Shown: positions 33,336-42,198 of the stretch, one piece after another
Layout: each line of letters opens with the position of its first letter
Numbering within the stretch: position 1 is the stretch's first letter
DNA from: Nocardioides daedukensis
Lineage (GTDB): Bacteria > Actinomycetota > Actinomycetes > Propionibacteriales > Nocardioidaceae
Reading direction: 5' to 3'
DNA: 64,000 bases
NCBI RefSeq assembly: GCF_013408415.1
Contig: NZ_JACCAA010000001.1
Location: forward strand, 2,480,001 to 2,544,000
Notes under the pieces: model-generated
What the model saw: the letters and a program-made list of their open reading frames with translations, nothing else
What the model was told of the DNA's origin: nothing
The model's database searches: none
Made by a program: the position numbers and the translations under genes

Positions 33336-33380
33336 ACACAGCGAAGGGGCAGAGCCGACGGCTCTGCCCCTTCGCTGTGT
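33336..33380. terminator. bidirectional terminator between the P450 operon and the ABC operon
   Basis: Perfect 21-bp stem (33336-33356 with 33360-33380) and 3-nt loop. It lies between convergent SDR copy 2 and the permease gene, 10 nt past one stop and 11 nt from the other. Confidence 0.93.
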
Positions 33381-33391
33381 GGCCCTGTCAG

Positions 33392-34492
33392 TCACCGCGG
33401 TGGCGGCGTGGCTTCCCCGACGGCCTGGGCCTGGGCGGCCGCCTCGCGCTGCAGCTTGCGACTGCGCTTGGTCTGTCCCACCACGCGACTCGCCAGAGCG
33501 ACCGCAATCAGCAGGGCGGCGCCCTGGAAGAGCGGCTGGATCCAGAAGGTGCCGGGCCCGAAGGTGAGTTGCAGGCCCTTCACGCCGAAGGCCAGCGCGA
33601 AGTAGGCGATCAGGGTGCCCCACACGTTGGGGCGGCGGGCGAACTGCGAGGCGCCGAAGAAGACCGCCGCCAGCGCCGGGAAGAGCAGGCCGGGGCCGAC
33701 GCTGGAGTTGTAGGTGCCGACCTTCATGGAGAAGACGATGCCGGCGAGGCCACCGATCATGGCGGAGGTCATGAGGGATCCGTAGGTCAACCGCTCGACG
33801 TTGAGACCGGCGAGCCGGGCGGCCTCGGGGTTGCTGCCCACGGCGAACAGGCGGCGACCGACCGGGGTGTGTTCGAAGACGAACCACATGACGACCGCGA
33901 GCACCAGCAGGTAGATGCCGACGATCGGAATCCCGAGGACCTGGCCGTTCCCGAGGTTGAGCCAGGTGGAGTCGAAGGCACCGGTGAGCTGCCGGTTGTC
34001 GGCCATGAACAGCTGGAATGCCAGCAGCACCTGACTCACACCGAGGGTGGCGATGAGGGACTCCACGCGGAATCTCACGATGATCACCGCCGAGCAGAAC
34101 CCGATCAGCGCGCAGAAGGCGAGGACGCCCAGGGCCACCTGCCAGAGCGGTATGCCCGGGTGGTTGATGCCGAACCAGTTCATCAGCACGAGCCCGGTGC
34201 CCATGGTGGCCCCGACCGACAGGTCGTAGACGCCCGCAGCCAGGGGAACCAGGAAGGCCAGGGCGACGATCGCGGTGACCACGCCCTCGCTGAAGGTGAG
34301 ACGCCACGTGACCGACGAGAGGAACGTGTCAGGGCGGAGGATGCCGAACAGGATGGTGAATCCGGCCCACAGGATGATGGCGCTGTAACGGCCGAGCGTG
34401 ACGCTCAACGGAGTCGTGACGGCGCCGGACGCCGCCTTCAGGCTGGTCGGCTGCTCGGTCGGAGTGTCAGTGGACGGTGTCGTGGTCTTCAT
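33392..34492 (-). CDS. ABC transporter permease, Rbs (sugar) type
   Basis: 366 residues from ATG 34492 (MKTTTPSTDTPTEQ), preceded by AGGAG and overlapping the ATPase stop (ATGA). After a 35-residue Thr/Ser-rich tail, eight to ten hydrophobic helices follow, with the RbsC-family segment YDLSVGATMGTGLVLMNWFG and GSNPEAARLAGLNVER. It forms the membrane channel of the importer. The relatives transport ribose, xylose, autoinducer-2 and other polar compounds, so the family does not fix the substrate. It ends in a basic QTKRSRKLQREAAAQAQAV tail. Confidence 0.9.
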   Translation of the reverse strand: MKTTTPSTDTPTEQPTSLKAASGAVTTPLSVTLGRYSAIILWAGFTILFGILRPDTFLSSVTWRLTFSEGVVTAIVALAFLVPLAAGVYDLSVGATMGTGLVLMNWFGINHPGIPLWQVALGVLAFCALIGFCSAVIIVRFRVESLIATLGVSQVLLAFQLFMADNRQLTGAFDSTWLNLGNGQVLGIPIVGIYLLVLAVVMWFVFEHTPVGRRLFAVGSNPEAARLAGLNVERLTYGSLMTSAMIGGLAGIVFSMKVGTYNSSVGPGLLFPALAAVFFGASQFARRPNVWGTLIAYFALAFGVKGLQLTFGPGTFWIQPLFQGAALLIAVALASRVVGQTKRSRKLQREAAAQAQAVGEATPPPR

Positions 34493-35997
34493 GCGGTTGC
34501 TCCTGCGACTTGCGCGTGATCGATGGAGGGTGCGTCCAGGTCGACGCCGCGGCGAAGCTCCACGACGACCCGTCCGCGGGACATGACGAGGACGCGGTCG
34601 CACAGGCGTGCGAGCTCGTCACTGTCGGTCGAGGTGATGAGGACCGACATGGATGCGCTGGCGTGGTCGGCGATGATCCCGTGCACCTGTTCGCGGGCGC
34701 CGACATCGATCCCGGCCGTCGGATCGTCCAGCACGAGGAACGCGGGGGCCAGTCGCAGCGCCCTCGCGACGAGCACCTTCTGCTGGTTGCCGCCGGACAG
34801 GGTCGTCATGGCTGCGTCCGGCCCGGATGCAACGATCCCGAGGTCGTCGATCCAGCGAGCCGTCTCGACCCGCTCTGACTTGTGGTCCAGACGTCCGACC
34901 GCGGTGTGCGGGGCGAGGTCGCTGATGGTCAGATTGGTGCCGACGCTCATGGTGCTGAACACGCCGTACCGTGCGCGTTCGCCACAGATCCACGCCATGC
35001 CGGCGCACATGGCACCGATCGGGTCACCAGAGCGGACCGAGGTCCCGTTGACCGTCACCGTTCCGGCGTTGCGACGTTCGCGACCGATCGTCAGGCCTGC
35101 CACCTCCTCGCGACCGGACCCGGTGAGGCCTGCCACGCCGACGATCTCGCCGGCGCGCAGGTCCGCACTGAAGTCCAGGAGTGCCGTGCCCTCGAGGCCG
35201 GAGATCCGGACGTTGGCCGGATTGTCGGTCGCGGTGACGCGGGGACGGTCGACGTTCTTGACCAGGGACGCCCCGATGATCAGTCGGGTGAGCTGGTCGT
35301 GGTCGACCTCGCTGGTCGAGACGCACGCCACCTTCACTCCGTCGCGGAGCACGGTGATCGAGTCCGAGACTCCGAGGATCTCGTCAAGGTGGTGCGAGAC
35401 GAGGATGACGGAGTTGCCGGCGGCGGTGAGGCCGCGGATCGTGTCGAACAGGGCCTCGACGTCGCGCGCCGGGAGCGCGGCAGTCGGCTCGTCGAGCACG
35501 ATGAGGGCCGGGTCGTCGTTGTCAGGCAGCGCCCGTGCGATGGCGATCCTGGTGCGTTCGGCGATGCCGAACTCCCCGACGGACCGGTCGACGTCGATGG
35601 GTGGACCCGTGCGGGCGAGACAGTCACGTGCGATCTTCTTGGCCTTGACCCAGTTGATCTTGATGCCGGCGACCTTGGGGTAGGTGCGCCCGAGCATGAT
35701 GTTCTCGGTGATGCTCAGGTCGTTCATGAGGCCAAGGTCCTGGTGGACGAACCGCACGTTGAGCCGGTCGGCCGCGGCGGCCGACCCGAGCTCGAGGTCT
35801 CGACCCAGGACCGTGGCGGTCGCTCCACGGTCGGGGGAGTGGTAGCCGGCGAGGATCTTGATGAGCGTCGACTTGCCTGATCCGTTCTGGCCCACCACGG
35901 CGTGGACCTCACCCGCCTTCACGGTGAGATCCACGCCGTTGAGAACCACGTGACCGGAGAACGTCTTGGAGAGTCCTCGGATGTCAAGTGCGTTCAT
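34489..35997 (-). CDS. ABC transporter ATP-binding protein, two-domain Rbs type
   Basis: 502 residues with two fused nucleotide-binding domains. Domain 1: Walker A GQNGSGKSTLIKIL, Walker B VLDEPTAAL; its signature loop is degenerate (GIAERTR), as is usual in this family. Domain 2: degenerate Walker A-like VAGLTGSGREE, canonical signature LSGGNQQKVL, and Walker B VLDDPTAGID. It powers the permease encoded immediately downstream (ATGA overlap) and lies 2 nt after the binding-protein gene. The operon order is binding protein, ATPase, permease. Confidence 0.93.
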   Translation of the reverse strand: MNALDIRGLSKTFSGHVVLNGVDLTVKAGEVHAVVGQNGSGKSTLIKILAGYHSPDRGATATVLGRDLELGSAAAADRLNVRFVHQDLGLMNDLSITENIMLGRTYPKVAGIKINWVKAKKIARDCLARTGPPIDVDRSVGEFGIAERTRIAIARALPDNDDPALIVLDEPTAALPARDVEALFDTIRGLTAAGNSVILVSHHLDEILGVSDSITVLRDGVKVACVSTSEVDHDQLTRLIIGASLVKNVDRPRVTATDNPANVRISGLEGTALLDFSADLRAGEIVGVAGLTGSGREEVAGLTIGRERRNAGTVTVNGTSVRSGDPIGAMCAGMAWICGERARYGVFSTMSVGTNLTISDLAPHTAVGRLDHKSERVETARWIDDLGIVASGPDAAMTTLSGGNQQKVLVARALRLAPAFLVLDDPTAGIDVGAREQVHGIIADHASASMSVLITSTDSDELARLCDRVLVMSRGRVVVELRRGVDLDAPSIDHAQVAGATA

Positions 35998-35999
35998 GG

Positions 36000-37139
36000 T
36001 CAGCTGAGACCCCAGAGGGCCTTGTACTGGTCCTTGAAGCCGTCAGGACCGGGCCAGCCGTCCTTCAGGTCGGCGATCGCCTCGGCCTCTTCCTTGGTGT
36101 CGACGATGTAGATCGGGGGGACAGCAGCGGTGCGCTCCTGTGCCTTGTCCCAGTCGCCGGTGGCGTGGCGGGCCATTTGGTCGGCCAGCGTCCACATCGC
36201 GTTCTCCTGCGGAGTCGCGATCCAGGCATCCGTCTCACCCTTGATGAGCGACTCGATCTGCGCCTGCTGGGGCTGGACGCCGACGACCTTGACGTCCTCG
36301 AGGCCGGCGCTCTTCAGGGCCTGCCCCAGACCCGGCTCGAAGTTGCCGAAGGCGAGATAGAGGTAGTTGACGTCGGGGTTCGACTGGAGGAACGAGATGA
36401 TCGCGTTGGTCGTCCCACCGCTGCCCAGGACGTCGAGCGAGATGTCGACGGGCTGGCTTGCGCAGGTGTCGCAGAACTCGTCGAGAGTGTTCTCGACATC
36501 CTCGACCGCGTTGGACAGGGTCGGGAACTCCGGGATGTTGACGACCCCGATCGAGGCGTCGGCACCGCTGTCCTCGATGATCCACGAGGTCAGGACGCGA
36601 GAGTATTCATCGACGGCCGTGAGGTCGTAGCAGTTGGCGAAAAGGTTGTTCTCCTCGCCTTCCGGTACGTCGCTGGAGTAGCAGCTGTAGTAGGGGAGCC
36701 CCGCGTCGGCTGCGGCGTCGAACGCGTTCTGGAACGTCGCGACGTCGCTGCCGGTGCCGGCGATGTAGTCGACGTCGGCATCGATTGCCTGCTGCACCGC
36801 GGAGCCGAAGTCGGTGGCGGGCGCGTTGATGGCGGTGAAGTCCCAGCCGAAGCTGGTGACTGCCTCTTCGAGTGCATCGGCAAGCACCGTGCAGGTCGGG
36901 TCGGCGCAGACGATGAAGGCGACCGACTTCTTCTCCGGGGCGGCGGTGAGCGGCTCGGTCTGCGTGATCTCGGTCGGGGCCTCCTGATATTCGGCGACGA
37001 GATCCTTGACGTCCTGGGTCACTTCGCCGCCGCCGGAGCGTCCGCCGTTGGTTGACGAGCTGCAAGCAGCCATCGAGAGCGAGCAGACGACCGCTCCGGT
37101 GAGAAGCAACCCGAGCTTGCGATGCCTCTTCAGATTCAT
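36000..37139 (-). CDS. substrate-binding lipoprotein of the ABC importer
   Basis: 379 residues from ATG 37139 with a GGAGG site. The signal peptide ends in a lipobox (LSMAAC, Cys at about 26), followed by a Ser/Gly linker and a periplasmic-binding-protein type 1 fold (FIVCADPTCTVLADALEEAV, YIAGTGSDVATFQNAFDAA, YLYLAFGNFEPG). It has several cysteines in the mature part (CADPTC, YSCYSSD, CDTCAS), unusual for an Rbs-type binding protein and likely forming disulfides outside the cell. The ligand is unknown; the island context suggests a catabolic substrate of the P450 pathway. Confidence 0.9.
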   Translation of the reverse strand: MNLKRHRKLGLLLTGAVVCSLSMAACSSSTNGGRSGGGEVTQDVKDLVAEYQEAPTEITQTEPLTAAPEKKSVAFIVCADPTCTVLADALEEAVTSFGWDFTAINAPATDFGSAVQQAIDADVDYIAGTGSDVATFQNAFDAAADAGLPYYSCYSSDVPEGEENNLFANCYDLTAVDEYSRVLTSWIIEDSGADASIGVVNIPEFPTLSNAVEDVENTLDEFCDTCASQPVDISLDVLGSGGTTNAIISFLQSNPDVNYLYLAFGNFEPGLGQALKSAGLEDVKVVGVQPQQAQIESLIKGETDAWIATPQENAMWTLADQMARHATGDWDKAQERTAAVPPIYIVDTKEEAEAIADLKDGWPGPDGFKDQYKALWGLS

Positions 37140-37266
37140 GGTTCCTCCATGGGCGTGTGTCCAGTTGCAGCGACCGGGAAGCGAGGCGCCTCGCAGGCGA
37201 TGTGACCTGTAACACGTATGAGTGTGTGGGACCACTTCAGCGCACAGTGGCCGCTGACGTCAATAG

Positions 37267-37302
37267 AACATCATGAGAAATATCAAAAAACATGATGATC
37301 AA
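37267..37302. promoter_or_regulatory. predicted GntR operator upstream of the ABC operon
   Basis: AACATCATGAGAAAT (37267-37281) matches the reductase-side site in 13 of 15 bases and is followed by an inverted CATGATGAT (37291-37299). The 37140-37462 gap has no gene; besides this site it holds a short decamer repeat. The AT-rich run between the two half-sites stands out from the surroundings. Confidence 0.55.
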
Positions 37303-37360
37303 CTGGAATCGCTTGGGCACCGATTCAGCCGTCGTCGAGCGGCGCCGTGAGCGGCACCAG

Positions 37361-37390
37361 CCGTGGCCAGCCGTGGCCACCCGTGGCCCA
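37361..37390. repeat. three-copy CCGTGGCC decamer repeat
   Basis: Three 10-nt copies (CCGTGGCCAG, CCGTGGCCAC, CCGTGGCCCA) lie in the 323-nt gap between the gntR 3' end and the ABC operon promoter. No function is evident. Confidence 0.7.
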
Positions 37391-37462
37391 CCCGTCGGCC
37401 TGCCGTGGCAGAGAGGTGGAATCAGGATCAGCGGCTCGTGCGCCCGAGCCGGACGAACGGCG

Positions 37463-38272
37463 TCAGAGCCGCCAGTCGATGCGTCGCTCTCCGGCGGAGG
37501 GATCGCGCTCGAGGTAGGTGCGTGTGACCTCGAGGATGTGCTCGGTCATGAGTTTGCGCGCCTTTGACGGACGCCCGTCGAGGATCGCCTGGGCGACATC
37601 GGCGTGCGAGTGCGACAGCATCTCGCGCTCTGCCACGGGGTCGACCGACTGAAGGACCTGCTCGGCCACGATGTGCGTCACGGCCTGGGTGACGAGCGTG
37701 AGCACTCGGTTGCCGGACAGCGCCGCGATCAAGGAGTGGAAGTTGTTGAAGTCGTCGAAGAGCTCAAGCTCGACGTGCGACTCGGTGTCGTAGGCGAGGA
37801 AGGGGGTGAACATCTCGCGCTTGGTCCGGCTTGCGGGCAACTTGGCGGCGCGTTCCGCGAGGGTCGGCTCGAGCGCGGCCCACGTGTCGAGCAGTTCTGA
37901 GTAGGTTGCCCCACTCAGATGGAAGTAGAGCGACGACGTGCGCGCGAGGTAACCGGAGTTCAGTGGGGCTACGAAGGGGCCGCCGCCAGGGCCACGCTTG
38001 ATGTCGACGATCCCCTGGATCTCGAGGAGGCGGAGCGCCTCCCGCAGGGACTCACGGCTGACCTCGTAGCGCTCGAGCATCTCCGGCTCGGTGGGGAGCT
38101 TGTCACCGACGCGCACGCTGCCCTTCAAGATGTCGTCGACAATGCGCGACGCGGTGACCTCGGCCGCCTTGGGGGCGCGTTGTCGGGGGTGCTGGGTGTC
38201 CGCAGCAGCGAATCCACGGGGGGCGTAGACGATCGGCAGCCCGTCAGCCTCACTGTCGAGCGGTTCGCTCAT
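37463..38272 (-). CDS. GntR/FadR-type regulator (FCD domain)
   Basis: 269 residues. The N-terminal winged helix (about 40-110: ILKGSVRVGDKLPTEPEMLE, RYEVSRESLREALRLLEI) binds DNA; the C-terminal FCD domain (about 125-250) contains the helical bundle with HSHADVAQAI, a typical metal/ligand-binding histidine patch. FadR-type proteins usually repress catabolic operons and release DNA on binding an organic or acyl-CoA ligand. Its gene is divergent from the CoA-transferase operon and a 15-bp motif recurs in the gap, the P450/reductase gap and upstream of the ABC operon, so it is the likely master regulator of the island. Confidence 0.93.
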   Translation of the reverse strand: MSEPLDSEADGLPIVYAPRGFAAADTQHPRQRAPKAAEVTASRIVDDILKGSVRVGDKLPTEPEMLERYEVSRESLREALRLLEIQGIVDIKRGPGGGPFVAPLNSGYLARTSSLYFHLSGATYSELLDTWAALEPTLAERAAKLPASRTKREMFTPFLAYDTESHVELELFDDFNNFHSLIAALSGNRVLTLVTQAVTHIVAEQVLQSVDPVAEREMLSHSHADVAQAILDGRPSKARKLMTEHILEVTRTYLERDPSAGERRIDWRL

Positions 38273-38344
38273 GGGATTCCTCGCTGATCAGTGGGGCGGG
38301 GACTGGTCGCGTCCGCGCGGTTCGGGCGTGCCCACTCTGGCACC

Positions 38345-38359
38345 TTCCTCCTGATGAAT
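38345..38359. promoter_or_regulatory. predicted GntR operator, gntR side
   Basis: TTCCTCCTGATGAAT differs at one base from the site at 38435-38449 in the same intergenic region and lies 73 nt from the gntR start. It is probably the autoregulatory site. Confidence 0.6.
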
Positions 38360-38434
38360 CAACGCACCTTTGGTGCGGGCGAGTCGGCAAACGCGCCACG
38401 GTGGGGACGAGCCGCGAGAGATGCCTTGACTTAG

Positions 38435-38454
38435 TTCCTCATGATGAATAACCT
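38435..38454 (+). promoter_or_regulatory. CoA-transferase operon promoter with GntR operator
   Basis: TTCCTCATGATGAAT (38435-38449) runs directly into a TAACCT -10 box (38449-38454), which is followed by 6 nt and the GTG start at 38461. Bound regulator would cover the promoter of the 13-gene operon, and the transcript would be leaderless. Confidence 0.65.
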
Positions 38455-38460
38455 GAACGG

Positions 38461-39795
38461 GTGACGCACACCACGTGGACAACCAAGGCTCCTGATCAGG
38501 AGATCGGGTCCGGCGACGCCTCCCGGCGGCCACGGGCGCGCTCCGGGCCACTGGCCGGGATCAAGGTCGCCGACTTCTGCTGGATGGGAGTCGGGGCCGT
38601 CGCGACGCGCCTGCTCGCCGACTTCGGGGCCGAGGTCATCAAGATCGAGAACCGCAAGCGCCTCGACATGCCGCGCCGTCTGCCGATCTACAAGGGCGAG
38701 GTGCGCTCCTACGGCGCCGAGGACCCGAACCCGGATCCGAACAAGGGTGGGTTGTTCAACAACTACTCGCGCAACAAGCTGGGCATCACGGTCGACATGG
38801 CAGACCCACGTGGTCGCGAGCTCGTCCTCGAACTCATCGATCACTGCGGCGTCGTCACCGAGAACTTCGCGCCGGGGGTCATGGAGCGGTGGAACCTGAC
38901 CTATCCCGAGCTCCGCGAGATCCGTGACGACGTGATCTTTGCCCGCATGAGCGGCTACGGACACTCCGGACCGCAGGCGCACTACCGCAGCTATGGGCCT
39001 GTGGTGCAGGCCGTGAGCGGACTCTCGTTCAACAGCGGCCTCCCCGGCCGCGAGCCGTCCGGCTGGGGCCAGTCCTACATGGACAACCAGGCGGCCTACT
39101 ACAACTCGGCTGGCCTGCTGCTCGCGATCTATCAGCGGATGCTGACCGGACAGGGCACCGAGGTCGACGTATCGGCCGTCGAGGCCGGGATCGGACTGCT
39201 CGGCTCTGACCTGCTCGACACGGTCGTGAACGACCGTCCGAGTCGCCGCGAGGACTATCCGCGGGGCAACCGGCTCGAACATCCCACCGCGGCCCCCCAC
39301 GGCGTCTATCCCGCAGCGGGCGACGACCAGTGGATAGCCATTGCGGTGTTCAAGGACCAGGAGTGGAAGACGCTGCGCACGGTCATGTCTGACCCTGCGT
39401 GGGCCGGCGAGGCGCGCTTTGCGACTGCTGCCGACCGAGTGGCCAACGCCGACGAGCTCGATGCAGCGCTGTCGGCCTGGACCAGGGACCGTGACAAGCA
39501 CGACCTCATGCACCTGCTGCAGGGCGCGGGCATCACCGCCGGCGCCGTACAGAACTCGCGTGATCTCGCCGAGCACGACCCGCAGATCGCGGCACGTGGC
39601 ACGTTCTTCGAGCTCGACCACCCGGTCATCGGCCCCGCGCTGTTCGAGGGCTTTCCCGGCCAGTTCGGGACCTCGAAGCCCGACCACTGGCGTTCGGCCC
39701 CCCTGCTCGGTGAGGACAACGACTATGTCTTCGGTGAGCTGCTGGGACGTGACCGGGCGACGCTGGACCGGCTGTCGGCGGAAGGGGTCATCTGA
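38461..39795 (+). CDS. family III CoA-transferase (CaiB/BaiF), subunit 1
   Basis: 444 residues from GTG 38461. The family III fold is clear: GPLAGIKVADFCWMGVGAVA, LLADFGAEVIKIENRKR, VTENFAPGVMERW and YMDNQAAYYNSAGLLLAI, with the Asp in the YMDNQ stretch at the expected catalytic position. It attaches CoA to the pathway acid (or swaps it between acids). The next gene encodes a second homologue with overlapping stop/start, so the two may form a heterodimer. It leads the large operon. Confidence 0.9.
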   Translation: MTHTTWTTKAPDQEIGSGDASRRPRARSGPLAGIKVADFCWMGVGAVATRLLADFGAEVIKIENRKRLDMPRRLPIYKGEVRSYGAEDPNPDPNKGGLFNNYSRNKLGITVDMADPRGRELVLELIDHCGVVTENFAPGVMERWNLTYPELREIRDDVIFARMSGYGHSGPQAHYRSYGPVVQAVSGLSFNSGLPGREPSGWGQSYMDNQAAYYNSAGLLLAIYQRMLTGQGTEVDVSAVEAGIGLLGSDLLDTVVNDRPSRREDYPRGNRLEHPTAAPHGVYPAAGDDQWIAIAVFKDQEWKTLRTVMSDPAWAGEARFATAADRVANADELDAALSAWTRDRDKHDLMHLLQGAGITAGAVQNSRDLAEHDPQIAARGTFFELDHPVIGPALFEGFPGQFGTSKPDHWRSAPLLGEDNDYVFGELLGRDRATLDRLSAEGVI

Positions 39796-41012
39796 TGACG
39801 GGCGCACGGGTGATGAACGGCGCGAGCCCGCTCGCGAGCCTCACCGTCGTCGAACTGGCGCAGAGCCCGGCCGGTGAGCAGACCGGGAAGTGCATTGCCG
39901 ATCTGGGCGCTCACGTCCAGAAGGTCGAACCCCCTGGCGGCGTCGCGAGCCGACACACGGGCCCTTGGGCGCACGGACAGGAGGACCCTGACCAGAGCCT
40001 CGAGTTCTGGGCCTACAACTCCAGCAAGAACAGCCGAGTCATCGATGGATCCTCCGAGGAGGATCGTCTCCGGTTCGCCGAGCTCCTTGCGGACGCCCAG
40101 GTCCTGATCGTCGAGGACCGCGGGTGGCTGCTGGAGCTGGGTGTGGACCTCGACGAGCTCCTGGTCCAGCGTCCCGACCTCATCGTCGTGTCGGTGACGC
40201 CCTTCGGTCTCACTGGGCCGTGGAAGGACTACCGGACCAGCGACCTCGTCGCCCTGGCCGCGGGCGGGACGCTCAACAGCTGCGGGTATGACGACCACTC
40301 GATCCCGCCCATCCGGCCCGGGGGCAACCAGGGCTTCCAGCTCGGGGCGAGCTTCAGCTGGTGCGGCCTCCTGCTGGCGCTCATCGAGCGTGAGCGCACG
40401 GGACGCGGCCAGCTGGTCGATGTCTCGGTGCACGAGTCGAACGCCGTGAGCGGTGAACTCGCGAACCCCTACTGGTTCTATCCCAAGGCCATCGTGCAGC
40501 GGCAGACCTGCCGCCACGCGCAACCGGAGCCGACGCAGCCGGCGCTCTTCGAGTGCGGCGACGGGAACTACGTCTACTTCGCGCTCATCCTGGCCGAGCA
40601 CAAAGCCTGGAAAAGTCTGCTCGGGTGGATGACCGATCTCGACATGGCCGCCGACCTGACTGACCCGGCGTACGACGAGATCGCCCACCGGCAGCAACAG
40701 TTCAGCCACATCCAGGAGCTGATCGAGGTCTTCTTCCTCATCCAGGACGCCGACACGATCTATCACGAGGGACAGCGTCGCGGACTGCCGATCGGCCGGC
40801 TCAACGCCTTCGAGGACCTGCCGCACGACGTGCACCTGCAGGAGCGAGGCTTCTTCGTCGACCTGCCGACTCCCGACGGTGACACCGTGACCTACCCGGG
40901 CCTTCCCTACCGCTTCACCTCGTTCCAGACCGCTCCCGGACGACCTCCACGACTGGGTGAGCACGACGAGCCTGCACGTTCGGCTCACTCGGGCGGAGCC
41001 GACCATGGCTGA
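39795..41012 (+). CDS. family III CoA-transferase (CaiB/BaiF), subunit 2
   Basis: 405 residues. Motifs: LASLTVVELAQSPAGEQTGK, YNSSKNSRVIDG, PDLIVVSVTPFGLTGPWKDY and GGNQGFQLGASFSWCGLLLA. The catalytic Asp in the equivalent of YMDNQ is not obvious, which fits a non-catalytic partner of subunit 1. Its start shares a base with the subunit 1 stop (TGATG), and its end overlaps the thiolase-like gene by 8 nt. A heteromeric transferase is inference from order and the missing Asp. Confidence 0.85.
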   Translation: MTGARVMNGASPLASLTVVELAQSPAGEQTGKCIADLGAHVQKVEPPGGVASRHTGPWAHGQEDPDQSLEFWAYNSSKNSRVIDGSSEEDRLRFAELLADAQVLIVEDRGWLLELGVDLDELLVQRPDLIVVSVTPFGLTGPWKDYRTSDLVALAAGGTLNSCGYDDHSIPPIRPGGNQGFQLGASFSWCGLLLALIERERTGRGQLVDVSVHESNAVSGELANPYWFYPKAIVQRQTCRHAQPEPTQPALFECGDGNYVYFALILAEHKAWKSLLGWMTDLDMAADLTDPAYDEIAHRQQQFSHIQELIEVFFLIQDADTIYHEGQRRGLPIGRLNAFEDLPHDVHLQERGFFVDLPTPDGDTVTYPGLPYRFTSFQTAPGRPPRLGEHDEPARSAHSGGADHG

Positions 41013-42198
41013 CGCGTCGTGGGTGCCGGGTGCGTGCTCGATCGTGGGGATCGGCACGACTGACTTCTCGAAGGCCTCCGGCCGCTCGCCCCTGACCCTC
41101 GCAGCCCAGGCCAGTCTGGCCGCGCTGGCCGACGCCGGCATCGATCGGCGAGACGTCGACGGCATCGTGCGTTGTGACATGGATCTGGTCGCGCCGCCGG
41201 CTCTGGCGGACTCGCTCGGCGTCCGCGACCTCACCTACTGGGGCGAGGCCGGGCCTGGCGGATCCGGTCCGGCGGCCATGGTGGGGCAGGCGGTCGCTGC
41301 GATCCGGGCCGGTCTGGCCTCGACGGTCGTGGTCTTCCGGTCGCTCAACGGACGCTCGGGCAACAGGTACGGCCTGGTCGGGGAGCGTGGCGCGGTTGGC
41401 GGTGACGGAAGCTATGACGAGTTCTTCCTGCCGTTCGGCATGCAGACGCCCGGGCAGTTCTTCGCGGTCGTTGCCCGCCGCTACGCCCACGAGCACGGAC
41501 TGTCCATCGATGAGCTGTCCCACGGTCTCGGCTCGATCGCGCTGGCGGCCCGGGCCCACGCCAACAGCAACCCGGATGCCCAGTTCTTCGACCGCGCGAT
41601 GACGCGGGACGACTACCTGGCCTCGCGCATGCTCTCCGACCCGTTGCGGCTCTTCGACTTCTGCCTGGAGACCGATGGCGCAGCGGCCGTTGTGGTGACG
41701 ACCACCGAGCGCGCTCGCGACCTCGCCGGTTCCGCGGTGCCGATCCTGTCGGTCGCGCAGGGCACCGGGCACGGGGTCCAGCCGGGTCAGATGTTCCCGG
41801 CTCTGCTGCGCCCCTCCACGACCTCATGGCCCTCGGCCGCCGCGGCACCGACCCTGTTCGGACGAGCTGGCGTCTCCGCGAGCGACATCGACGTCGCACA
41901 GATCTATGACTGCTTCACCATCACGGCCCTGATCCAGCTCGAGGACTACGGCTTCGCCCCGCGCGGGACGGCGGCTGGCCTCACTGATGCCGATCTGTCG
42001 GTCGGTGGAGTCCTGCCTCTGAACACCAGCGGCGGCCACCTCTCGGAGGGCTACATCCACGGCATGAACCACGTCGTCGAGGGTGTTCGGCAGATCCGTG
42101 GCACCTCGACGAACCAGGTCGCAGGAGCCGAGCTGAGCCTGGTCACCTCCGCACCGCCGCCGGGCGCCAGCGCCCTCATCCTGGGAGCCGACCGATGA
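41005..42198 (+). CDS. Ltp2-like thiolase-fold protein (probable retro-aldolase)
   Basis: 397 residues of the SCP2-thiolase/lipid-transfer-protein group. The DCFTITALIQLEDYGF and NTSGGHLSEGYIHGMNHV motifs are conserved. At the site of the thiolase nucleophile (about residue 84) the sequence is GEAGPGGSGPA with no cysteine, so it cannot be a normal thiolase. In steroid side-chain degradation, cysteine-less Ltp2 proteins act as retro-aldolases together with a DUF35 subunit, and a DUF35 gene follows here with an ATGA overlap. It probably cleaves a beta-hydroxyacyl-CoA to a ketone or aldehyde. Confidence 0.85.
   Translation: MADASWVPGACSIVGIGTTDFSKASGRSPLTLAAQASLAALADAGIDRRDVDGIVRCDMDLVAPPALADSLGVRDLTYWGEAGPGGSGPAAMVGQAVAAIRAGLASTVVVFRSLNGRSGNRYGLVGERGAVGGDGSYDEFFLPFGMQTPGQFFAVVARRYAHEHGLSIDELSHGLGSIALAARAHANSNPDAQFFDRAMTRDDYLASRMLSDPLRLFDFCLETDGAAAVVVTTTERARDLAGSAVPILSVAQGTGHGVQPGQMFPALLRPSTTSWPSAAAAPTLFGRAGVSASDIDVAQIYDCFTITALIQLEDYGFAPRGTAAGLTDADLSVGGVLPLNTSGGHLSEGYIHGMNHVVEGVRQIRGTSTNQVAGAELSLVTSAPPPGASALILGADR

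Noticed and set aside
37361..37390. CCGTGGCC decamer repeat as a regulatory array
   Set aside because: Only three short copies, no palindromic spacing and no similar copies near other island promoters.
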